Source: an uncultured Actinomycetes bacterium (GTDB lineage: Bacteria; Actinomycetota; Actinomycetes; S36-B12; UBA10799). From it: a stretch of 64,000 bases of DNA. This document shows, one piece after another, positions 57,278 through 64,000 of the stretch (the first letter of the stretch is position 1; each line of letters begins with the position of its first letter). A model generated the notes under the pieces. The model did not search any database. It saw only the letters and a program-made list of their open reading frames with translations, and was not told the DNA's origin. The stretch lies in NCBI GenBank assembly GCA_946803585.1, contig CAMPEQ010000011.1, positions 62,001-126,000 on the forward strand, given 5' to 3'. The position numbers and the translations under genes are program-made.

Positions 57278-58606
57278 GTGAGTACGCCGCCCTTCACCGA
57301 CCTACCGCGTGGCGTAGAAGCAATTTCGTTTTCCGGCGGCTTCGGACCGCTCGCTGGCCTCTTCGCTTCCCCGATCAGCGAGTCGCGGGGCACCGTCTTG
57401 CTCATTCCTGGGTTCACCGGCAGCAAGGAAGACTTCATCGCTTTGCTACCCCTACTGCGGGATCTCGGCTACTCAGTAGCCAGCTACGACCATCGTGGCC
57501 AGTACGAATCACCCGGACCAACGGACCTTTCGCACTACCGGCTTGACGACTTCGTCGCCGACGCCGTCGCCGTGATTGAACAGCTCTCGGCGCAGACCGG
57601 CGAACCAGTTCATCTCGTAGGCCACTCCTTTGGTGGGGTCGTTGCCCGCGGAGTCGTGATCAATGCGGCCGGATCCGAGTTTGAGCGAGCGCTCCCGCTG
57701 CGATCCTTCACTCTGTTGGCCAGCGGCTCCGGTGCAGTCCCCACCGAGATGGCACAGATTGCAGAGCAGTTCATCGATGCACTCGGCCTACTGAGCCTGC
57801 AGGAGATCTGGGACCACCAAGAGGCTGTGGATAGGGCAGGTGGCTGGGAACCCCCGAGTGATGCCGTGCTGGCTTTTCTCAAGGGTCGATTTCTCGCTAA
57901 CAACCCGGTCGCGTTGGAAGCTAAGGCGCGAATCCTCATCGAAGCCGATGACACTGTTGACCAGCTGAGCCGCGCATCCGGCGACGTAGGCTTGCCGATC
58001 TTGGTTGCCTACGGCGAACTTGATAACCGCTGGACACCTGACGATCAATTGGAGATGGCCCGTCGGCTTGGCGCCCGACGGCTGCTCTTTCCCGGCCTTG
58101 GCCATTCCCCGAACGCAGAGGCACCCCATTGGTGCGCGGCGGCGTTTGAGGGGTTCTTTGCCGACACCTCGGCGATATCGGCGCTGGCCGTCGAGTTTGC
58201 CGACCTTCATCATGGGTACAACGACGGCATGGAACTACTGGCACCCGTCGCGAGCACCCCAGAAGCTGTCGGTGCAGCACGTCGGATGCTGGCCCGCCAA
58301 CTCACCGCTTGGGGCCTCGACAGCGCCGTCGACGACCTCGCGCTACTCGCCAGCGAACTCGTCACCAACGCAGTTCGCTACGGCAAGAGCCCTGTCGCCG
58401 TTCGGCTCATCACACACGGTGACAGCATTCGACTTGAAGTGACCGATGGAAACGCCAGCGATGTTCCCCAACCGCGTGCCGCAACCCTCACCGAATCACA
58501 TGGGCGCGGAATGCCACTGGTGGATGCGATTGCCACCGACTGGGGCGTCACAGTCCAAGACTCCGGCAAGACCGTATGGGTCGAGCTCTCGATCAATACG
58601 GTCTAA
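57278..58606 (+). CDS. Alpha/beta-hydrolase fused to RsbW-type ATPase domain
   Basis: 442 residues in two domains. Residues about 15-300 are an alpha/beta hydrolase: LLIPGFTGSKEDF (oxyanion), LVGHSFGGVVARG (nucleophile Ser117), YGELDNRWTPDDQ (Asp249) and PGLGHSPNAEAP (His276). Residues about 325-442 are a GHKL ATPase of the anti-sigma serine-kinase class: LLASELVTNAVRYG (N box), LEVTDGNASD (G1) and SHGRGMPLVDAIATDWGV (G2). TATTGT seven bases before GTG 57278 fits a -10, so the message may be leaderless. A general-stress-like gene lies next door. Stress-responsive partner switching is inferred. Confidence 0.85.
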   Translation: MSTPPFTDLPRGVEAISFSGGFGPLAGLFASPISESRGTVLLIPGFTGSKEDFIALLPLLRDLGYSVASYDHRGQYESPGPTDLSHYRLDDFVADAVAVIEQLSAQTGEPVHLVGHSFGGVVARGVVINAAGSEFERALPLRSFTLLASGSGAVPTEMAQIAEQFIDALGLLSLQEIWDHQEAVDRAGGWEPPSDAVLAFLKGRFLANNPVALEAKARILIEADDTVDQLSRASGDVGLPILVAYGELDNRWTPDDQLEMARRLGARRLLFPGLGHSPNAEAPHWCAAAFEGFFADTSAISALAVEFADLHHGYNDGMELLAPVASTPEAVGAARRMLARQLTAWGLDSAVDDLALLASELVTNAVRYGKSPVAVRLITHGDSIRLEVTDGNASDVPQPRAATLTESHGRGMPLVDAIATDWGVTVQDSGKTVWVELSINTV

Positions 58607-58616
58607 ATAGGCCCTC

Positions 58617-59168
58617 TCAGACTTCCTTCTCGCCGGACTGGGCCGGGGAATCCTGCGTGGACAACCCCTGCTCTGGCAGCGGCGGCGGCCATACCGTCGA
58701 CAAACCTAAGATCTTCTTAGCGTCCCGTAAGCCATCGGCCTGGACATGGATGTCGTAGCGATGAGCCACGATCTGGCTACGAGAAACGAAATCGCGCTTG
58801 CCACCAGTCATCATGTACGACACGAGGCCGAAGATGATTCCGAACCCTGCCCCGAATAGCAGTCCGAGCCCAATCACAGTCACGCTACTGCGTTCTTCAG
58901 AACTCGCGAAGATTGAAACGAACAACCCAAGCAGCAGTCCAAACCAAGCACCAGTCATGAGCCCGCCGGCTGCCGCGCGCCCCCACGACATGCGACCAAT
59001 GACCTGCTCAACCATCTTGAGGTCAACCCCAACGATTGCCACACTCTGGACGGGGAATCGGTTGTCCGAGAGTGTGTCAACGGCAGCCTGGGCGTCCTCA
59101 TAGTTGTCATACGAGCTAAGGACTGGATCGCTCGACGGATCGGCGATTCCTCCCGATGTCACGGCCAT
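58617..59168 (-). CDS. General stress protein 17M-like membrane protein
   Basis: 183 residues from ATG 59168 behind GGGAGG. The N-terminal soluble part (LSSYDNYEDAQAAVDTLSDN, VAIVGVDLKMVEQVIGRMSW) is the stress-induced GSP17M/YflT-like pattern. Two membrane helices rich in Gly follow (GGLMTGAWFGLLLGLFVSIF and LGLLFGAGFGIIFGLV), then a cytoplasmic tail. It converges on the hydrolase-ATPase fusion, ten bases stop to stop. Function in the family is not established; sigma-B-type stress control is known for the Bacillus namesake. Confidence 0.82.
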   Translation of the reverse strand: MAVTSGGIADPSSDPVLSSYDNYEDAQAAVDTLSDNRFPVQSVAIVGVDLKMVEQVIGRMSWGRAAAGGLMTGAWFGLLLGLFVSIFASSEERSSVTVIGLGLLFGAGFGIIFGLVSYMMTGGKRDFVSRSQIVAHRYDIHVQADGLRDAKKILGLSTVWPPPLPEQGLSTQDSPAQSGEKEV

Positions 59169-59343
59169 CTCGAACCTCCCAAAAACCGCACGGCCGCTAC
59201 TCGGCCATGCAAATACGAGCCACGATAGCGGCGGGCGGCTCACCAAGTTCGACCACGTCGGGTGAGGCAACCCGCCCTGCGGGGGCTGCAGTCCGATCGT
59301 CGCCGACATGCGCCCCACCGGAACAAACCACTACGGTTCGGTC

Positions 59344-60378
59344 ATGAGTACCGATCAGATTCCAGCGCCAGCCGAAGCCGCACCGCCGCGCGAACACCGC
59401 CGCTTCGGTGTCCGGGCAATCGCCGCCGGGCTATGCCTGGTCCTAGCGACGCTGCTCCTCCCGCTGGGAATGGTCGGATTCTGGGGCCAACGTACCCTCA
59501 CCGACACCCAGCAGTTCGTCGCAACGGTCGGACCGCTGGCCTCCAACCCGCAGGTGGTCCAGAGTATCGCGGAGTCTGTCACCGAAGCACTTACCAGCAA
59601 CGTCGATCTTGAGGCCGAAGTCAAGAAGGCCCTGCCACCTGCTGCTGCCCCCTTGGCCGGGCCAATCGCCGGTGCCATCCCAACGTTCATCGAAGAAGCC
59701 ACCGTCAAACTCCTCAGCACCGAGCAGTTCCAGAAGCTGTGGACCGGTGCGGTCGGCACTTTGCAAGAGGCCGTCATCGCCGTGCTCTCAGGCGACACAT
59801 CAGGGCCCGTCCAAGAGAGCAACGGAGAGATCGTTCTTGATCTTGGTGCTGTCATTGAACAGGTAAAGGAACGGCTGGTCGCTAACGGTCTGACCGCGAT
59901 CGAGAATGTCCCAATCCCACCCGCCGCTGACACACAAATCGTGCTACTCAACGACTCCCAAGTCGCTCAAGCACGGGCAATCTACAACGTAACGGTCCCG
60001 AGCGCGCAGCTGCTCATCGTCGTCGTCATCCTGCTCTTCATCGGGTCAATCCTGCTCGCACGCAAACGTATCCGAATGACAGGCATTGTTGGCATCGGCG
60101 TCCTCATCGGCGCTGGACTCTTGCGGCTTCTCTTGGCCATCGCTCCGACCGCCCTCACGAACTCGTTCACTGGGACGCCGTGGGAGACCAGCATTGCCGT
60201 GTTCTTCGACACTCTCACGAGTTACCTACTGAACTCGGCCAACCTATTCGTTCTAATCGGTCTCGTGCTCCTCATCGTCAGCTGGGTATTCAGCGGACAG
60301 AAGTACGCCGTTGCACTACGTGAGAGGGTCGGCGCGACGAAAGAAAAGCCAGCCGACGAGCCCACTGCAACTGCCTAG
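59344..60378 (+). CDS. Actinobacterial integral membrane protein of unknown function
   Basis: 344 residues. One helix near the N-terminus (IAAGLCLVLATLLLPLGMVG) is followed by an extracytoplasmic helical region (TQQFVATVGPLASNPQVVQS, VPIPPAADTQIVLLNDSQVA). Four C-terminal helices begin with LLIVVVILLFIGSILLA. The same pattern occurs in many actinobacterial hypothetical proteins annotated only as membrane proteins. ATG 59344 leaves 175 bases to the divergent stress-protein gene. No catalytic motif is seen. Confidence 0.75.
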   Translation: MSTDQIPAPAEAAPPREHRRFGVRAIAAGLCLVLATLLLPLGMVGFWGQRTLTDTQQFVATVGPLASNPQVVQSIAESVTEALTSNVDLEAEVKKALPPAAAPLAGPIAGAIPTFIEEATVKLLSTEQFQKLWTGAVGTLQEAVIAVLSGDTSGPVQESNGEIVLDLGAVIEQVKERLVANGLTAIENVPIPPAADTQIVLLNDSQVAQARAIYNVTVPSAQLLIVVVILLFIGSILLARKRIRMTGIVGIGVLIGAGLLRLLLAIAPTALTNSFTGTPWETSIAVFFDTLTSYLLNSANLFVLIGLVLLIVSWVFSGQKYAVALRERVGATKEKPADEPTATA

Positions 60379-60395
60379 ACGAGGCGCCTTCGTTC

Positions 60396-61601
60396 CTAGC
60401 CGCGCAACTTGTAGTCTTCTAGCAGGCGGCGAGCGATGATGACTCGCTGGATGTCTGCAGTACCCTCACCGATCATCAACATGGGTGCTTCGCGGTAGAG
60501 GCGCTCGATCTCGTATTCCTTCGAGTAGCCGTATCCACCGTGGATGCGGAACGAGTCCTCGACAACCTCTTTGCAGTATTCGCTGGCTAGGTACTTAGCC
60601 ATTCCGGCCTCAAGGTCATTGCGGACGCCCGAGTCCTTAGTTCGAGCCGCCTTCACCATCATCAGGTGAGCGGCTTCTACCTTGGTGGCCATCTCCGCAA
60701 GGCGGAACGCAACTGCCTGGTGATCCGCAATCTGCTTACCGAACGTCACGCGCTGCTGGGAGTAGTCGATACCGAGTTGGAAGGCCCGGTAGGCCAATCC
60801 GCAGGCACGCGCTGCGACGTTGACGCGACCGACCTCAACACCGTCCATCATTTGGTAGAAGCCCTTTCCTGGGGTTCCACCCAGGAGCGCATCGCTAGGT
60901 GCGACGAAGTCCTCCATGATGAACTCGGTTGTGTCGACGCCCTTGTAGCCCATCTTGTCGATCTTGCCCGGAATCGTGAGACCTGGAAGAACCTCACCGA
61001 ACCCGGCAGGCTTCTCAATCAGGAAGGTCGACATCTTCTTGTAGACGCTGGCATCCTCGGCTGCATCCTCGTCGGTACGCATCAGCACTGCGGTCAAGGT
61101 TGAGGACCCGCCGTTGGTCAGCCACATCTTCTGGCCGTTAAGGACCCAGTCCTCACCCTTATGAACTGCCTTGCTGGTGATTGCCGCGACGTCTGAGCCG
61201 CAACCTGGCTCCGACATCGAGAACGACCCGCGCAGATCCCCGGTCGCCATCCGTGGCAGATAGTTCTGCTTTTGCTCTTCGGTTCCGTGCTGCATGATCA
61301 TGTAGGCAACGATGAAGTGAGTGTTGACGATGCCACTGACACTCATCCATCCCCGCGCGATCTCCTCGACGCACAATGCGTAGGTCAGAATCGACTCCCC
61401 GAGGCCGCCATACTCCTCCGGAATCACGAGTCCGAAGATGCCCATCTCTTTCATACCCTCGACGATCTGAGTCGGGTACTCGTCGTTGTGCTCGAGCTCC
61501 TGGGCTACCGGGATGATCTCGTTATCGGTGAACTCCCGAACAGCGTTCAGAATTTCCTTCTGAACGTCGGTGAGTCCGTCAGTTTGAATGAGAGTGCCCA
61601 T
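60396..61601 (-). CDS. Acyl-CoA dehydrogenase, possibly methylsuccinyl-CoA-type
   Basis: 401-residue FAD enzyme. The FAD/substrate segment SMSEPGCGSDVAAITSKA, the FMN-side WLTNGGSSTL and the C-terminal catalytic region YEIERLYREAPMLMIGEGTA are visible. MGYKGVDTTEFIMEDF and MMDGVEVGRVNVAARACGLA resemble enzymes that accompany crotonyl-CoA carboxylase/reductase clusters in streptomycetes. ATG 61601 (MGTLIQTD) behind AGGGAAA is chosen over a longer frame. A CitE-like lyase is encoded 2 kb away on the same strand, which fits the ethylmalonyl-CoA pathway, but ordinary beta-oxidation is not excluded. Confidence 0.9.
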   Translation of the reverse strand: MGTLIQTDGLTDVQKEILNAVREFTDNEIIPVAQELEHNDEYPTQIVEGMKEMGIFGLVIPEEYGGLGESILTYALCVEEIARGWMSVSGIVNTHFIVAYMIMQHGTEEQKQNYLPRMATGDLRGSFSMSEPGCGSDVAAITSKAVHKGEDWVLNGQKMWLTNGGSSTLTAVLMRTDEDAAEDASVYKKMSTFLIEKPAGFGEVLPGLTIPGKIDKMGYKGVDTTEFIMEDFVAPSDALLGGTPGKGFYQMMDGVEVGRVNVAARACGLAYRAFQLGIDYSQQRVTFGKQIADHQAVAFRLAEMATKVEAAHLMMVKAARTKDSGVRNDLEAGMAKYLASEYCKEVVEDSFRIHGGYGYSKEYEIERLYREAPMLMIGEGTADIQRVIIARRLLEDYKLRG

Positions 61602-61919
61602 AAGAAATTTCCCTACTCCTACAATCAACGTCGAATACTGCATCAGGTCAATGCCTTGCCATGAGTATCCAATTCCACCCGACAGCGCCAACTCGCAGGT
61701 TGCAGATCCGTGATCCAGAGCGCATCGCTGAACCCGCGGACTAGTAGGCCAACAGCCGCTCGGCATCTGCGCGGGGCTACCCGCCGATCGCAGGCGGAGC
61801 CTTTATTGCGCACGCAGAGTTACGATCAAAGCAGGTTTCGAAGTGGTAACGCCACGTTCTGTGAGACCGTAAGGCGCGGTGCTGATCTTTGAAATCTACG
61901 TGACCTGTCCGGAGACCCC
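61602..61919. other. 318-base divergent spacer
   Basis: Lies between the start codons of the acyl-CoA dehydrogenase and the sulfatase. No gene, tRNA or convincing operator was found; it should hold both promoters. A GGAG site ends it before the sulfatase ATG. Confidence 0.5.
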
Positions 61920-63473
61920 ATGGTTATATCAAGTCGAACACGAGTGACAGCTGCAGCTGGCTGCCTCGCCGTTGCCCTAGCCGCGGCAATGGGCGTTGCT
62001 GCGCCCTCAACGCCAAGCGCTATCGCGGCAACCATCCCTGACCAGCCGAACATCGTCATGGTCTTCGTGGACGATCAGTCTAAAGGAATGATGGACGCAC
62101 TGCCTACGGTTCAGTCTCAGATCGCCGCAAAGGGCACGACCTACTCGAACGCCGTTGTTCCCACGAGTCTTTGTTGTCCTTCTCGGACCAGCCTACTCAC
62201 CGGTCTGTACTCGAATCAGTCGGGCGTGTTCGGCAACAACCCCAAAATGCTCGGTGGCTACGACGTATTCAAAGCCAACGGTAACGAGTATCGGACGCTT
62301 CCGGTCAAAATGGAGCAGTCAGACTACGTGACCGGCATGTTCGGCAAGGTGATGAATGGGTTCGATCCGCAGACTGGCGACGCACGCATGCCTGGCTGGG
62401 ATCGAGCAATTCTCAGCTCCAACATCGGAAGCCACTACGACTATTCGGTGTCTAGTGACGCCTTCCCAGGAGAGCTGGGCATGGACCCCGGCGCCCTCCA
62501 GCAGGTTGAACGCGTGTCGGAGTACTCAACGACCTTCTTTGGCGAACGGGTAACTGAGTTCATTGAAGAGGTCCCAGCCGACAAACCCCTCTTCGCTCTC
62601 TTCACACCCATGGCGCCTCATTCTCCGTACCAATTCGAAGACAAGTACGCAAATGCTGGATTGAGCGCAACTGCGTTTTTCAACGATCCCACCCTTAACG
62701 AGAAGAAGGTCAAGGACAAGCCACACTACGTAGCTTCTCGAAAGCGATGGAGCGACCAGAAGGTCCTTGAGGGAGCACAGAGTTGGGTTTCCCAATCCAA
62801 AATGCTGCGCTCAATAGATGACCAGGTTGCCGAGATAATCGCTACTTTACGGCGAGAGGACCGACTGGACAACACGATCCTGATCTACAGCTCTGACAAC
62901 GGCTACCACTTCGGGCAGCATCGACTCAGCCGAAAGAACACTCCTTATCGAAGCGCCACGGATGTCGATTTGATCGTCCGCGGTCCTAACATCGCCCGCG
63001 GGGCTATCGACAACCGACTTGTCACTGCAAATATCGATGTATCCGCGACCATCTTGAGGGCAGCGGGCCTTCCGAACTCCACTTCGGGAATTCCGTTGGG
63101 AGATCCCCTGACTCGAGCCGGTATCCCAATGATGGCCTCCCGGGAGAAGAACAAGGTAAGTGAGCGGAAGGCATACTGCGGATTCCGCACTAGCAACTCG
63201 GTGTTCATCAGGTATGCAACGGGTGAGGAGGAGTTCTACAGGCTGGGCAAAGACCCCTACATGCTGAAGAACGTCCGATGGAAGAAGAAACTGAAGCACA
63301 AGGTCCGAGTCATTACTAAGCAGTCACGGCGAGTATGTACCACCGTTTCCGCGGACTTCGGAAAATCGTTCGACAAACCCAAGGGCGGACTAGCAAAGAA
63401 CAAGAAGCAAGCGAAAGAACGTAAGAAAGCTGCTGCAGGGAAGAAGAAGGGCAAGAAAGCAAAAAAGAAGTAG
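61920..63473 (+). CDS. Secreted sulfatase (FGly type)
   Basis: 517 residues. A signal peptide (core about residues 11-28, cleavage near SAIAAT) precedes the sulfatase domain. VMVFVDDQSKGMMDA gives metal-binding Asp pairs, TSLCCPSRTSLLTGLYSNQS is the CxPSR signature whose first Cys becomes formylglycine, and YSSDNGYHFGQHRL supplies the distal metal ligands. The C-terminus is remarkable: after KKKLKHKVRVITKQSRRVC the last ~45 residues are almost all Lys/Ala/Gly (KERKKAAAGKKKGKKAKKK), suited to binding anionic wall polymers or sulfated glycans. No sulfatase-maturing enzyme is in the window. Confidence 0.92.
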   Translation: MVISSRTRVTAAAGCLAVALAAAMGVAAPSTPSAIAATIPDQPNIVMVFVDDQSKGMMDALPTVQSQIAAKGTTYSNAVVPTSLCCPSRTSLLTGLYSNQSGVFGNNPKMLGGYDVFKANGNEYRTLPVKMEQSDYVTGMFGKVMNGFDPQTGDARMPGWDRAILSSNIGSHYDYSVSSDAFPGELGMDPGALQQVERVSEYSTTFFGERVTEFIEEVPADKPLFALFTPMAPHSPYQFEDKYANAGLSATAFFNDPTLNEKKVKDKPHYVASRKRWSDQKVLEGAQSWVSQSKMLRSIDDQVAEIIATLRREDRLDNTILIYSSDNGYHFGQHRLSRKNTPYRSATDVDLIVRGPNIARGAIDNRLVTANIDVSATILRAAGLPNSTSGIPLGDPLTRAGIPMMASREKNKVSERKAYCGFRTSNSVFIRYATGEEEFYRLGKDPYMLKNVRWKKKLKHKVRVITKQSRRVCTTVSADFGKSFDKPKGGLAKNKKQAKERKKAAAGKKKGKKAKKK

Positions 63474-63486
63474 CCCGCTAACTCCT

Positions 63487-64000
63487 CTACGCCTCTGGTG
63501 GAGTGAACGCCTTAGTTCGGGCCATTCCTGCCGCACGGCCTTTGCCTGCGATTACCAAGGCCATCTTTGCCGACGCCTCATCAATCATCTCGTCGCCGAG
63601 CATGACCGCGCCGCGAGCTCCACCCTCTGCCGATGTGTAGTAGCTGTAGGCGTCGAGGATCAGCTCAGCATGATCGTAGTCATCCTGCTTGGGCGAGTAG
63701 ACCTCGTTGGCTGCGTCGACCTGGCCCGGGTGCAGCACCCACTTGCCGTCGAATCCCAGCGCAGCTGAACGCTCGGCAACCTTGGTGTAGCCCTCGACGT
63801 CGCGAATCTGCAGGTAAGGGCCGTCGATGGCCTGCTTGTCGAATGCTCGAGCGGCCATCAGGATCCGCATCAGGATGTAGTGGTAAGCATCGCCTTCGGT
63901 GTACCCCGGAGGTTGCTCGCCCACGACCAACGACTTCATATTGATGCTGGCCATGAAGTCAGCCGGCCCGAAGATAATGGTCTCAACTCGCTGAGAAGCG
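63487..64000 (-). CDS. CitE-like CoA-ester lyase (HpcH/HpaI aldolase family), 5' end outside window
   Basis: C-terminal ~171 residues of a CitE/malyl-CoA lyase-type protein; the frame stays open past base 64000, so ATG 63954 is internal. Visible are ETIIFGPADFMASINM (substrate/metal region), DGPYLQIRDVEGYTKVAERS, and GFDGKWVLHPGQVDAANEVY, the conserved C-terminal signature, then YSPKQDDYDHAELILDAY. The family cleaves malyl-, beta-methylmalyl- or citryl-CoA. Association with the acyl-CoA dehydrogenase suggests the ethylmalonyl-CoA pathway; the sulfatase gene interrupts the pair on the other strand. Confidence 0.9.
   Translation of the reverse strand, partial: ASQRVETIIFGPADFMASINMKSLVVGEQPPGYTEGDAYHYILMRILMAARAFDKQAIDGPYLQIRDVEGYTKVAERSAALGFDGKWVLHPGQVDAANEVYSPKQDDYDHAELILDAYSYYTSAEGGARGAVMLGDEMIDEASAKMALVIAGKGRAAGMARTKAFTPPEA

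Overview
The window reads as a chromosomal segment of an actinobacterium (phylum Actinomycetota, class Actinomycetes). G+C is high (roughly 58 %, estimated by eye). GTG starts and ATGA/TGATG stop-start overlaps are common. The gene content is typical of the class: AdnAB-type helicase-nucleases, MoeZ, DUF3107, DUF6459 (Rv3235 family), a WS/DGAT acyltransferase, a BldC-like HTH protein, NAD-specific glutamate dehydrogenase and an actinobacterial Tad locus. From memory, the order adnB-adnA-moeZ-tetR-DUF3107-ferritin-like-DEAD helicase-parA (38.4-57.2 kb) parallels the Rv3201c-Rv3213c neighbourhood of Mycobacterium tuberculosis, with extra genes between. No phage, insertion sequence or CRISPR array is visible.

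Layout. 0-3 kb: the 5' part of lysA and complete argS. 3.1-6.0 kb: feoA-feoB-NifU-like operon behind a near-consensus DtxR/IdeR iron box. 6.0-13.2 kb: tRNA-Arg(CCG), a CPBP protease with a DUF2510 tail, a queuosine-precursor transporter converging on tgt, an M13 metallopeptidase, a rhomboid-like protein and prfB. 13.3-15.3 kb: a lipoprotein and a secreted SGNH hydrolase. 15.3-31.7 kb: a Tad (Flp-pilus type) system split in two, cpaF-tadB-tadC-pilin-like-three TadE/G-like genes and, about 9 kb away, cpaB-tadZ beside a divergent HTH gene. Glutamate dehydrogenase, DUF2505, patatin, WS/DGAT and HAD genes lie between the halves. 31.7-36.2 kb: a small accessory stretch with a DUF1971 cupin and a secreted six-repeat Asp-box protein, then LysM and DUF6459 genes. 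36.3-47.5 kb: acyltransferase-3, an endonuclease-like protein, adnB, adnA and a large flippase-like protein with an embedded degenerate kinase. 47.5-57.2 kb: moeZ, hydrolase, two TetR regulators (one with two perfect palindromic operators), DUF4386, DUF3107, an MDR oxidoreductase, a ferritin-like protein, a DEAD helicase, a zinc ribbon and parA. 57.3-60.4 kb: an alpha/beta-hydrolase fused to an RsbW-type ATPase, next to a general-stress-17M-like protein. 60.4-64 kb: acyl-CoA dehydrogenase, a secreted sulfatase and the 3' part of a CitE-like lyase.

The best candidate for an undescribed system is the hydrolase-histidine kinase-like ATPase fusion at 57.3-58.6 kb. It looks like a one-protein version of the Bacillus RsbQ/RsbW logic (ligand-sensing hydrolase plus anti-sigma kinase). 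Next in interest are the split Tad locus with an atypical pilin candidate, the Asp-box repeat protein with its unusual 467-bp upstream region, and the paired TetR operators.
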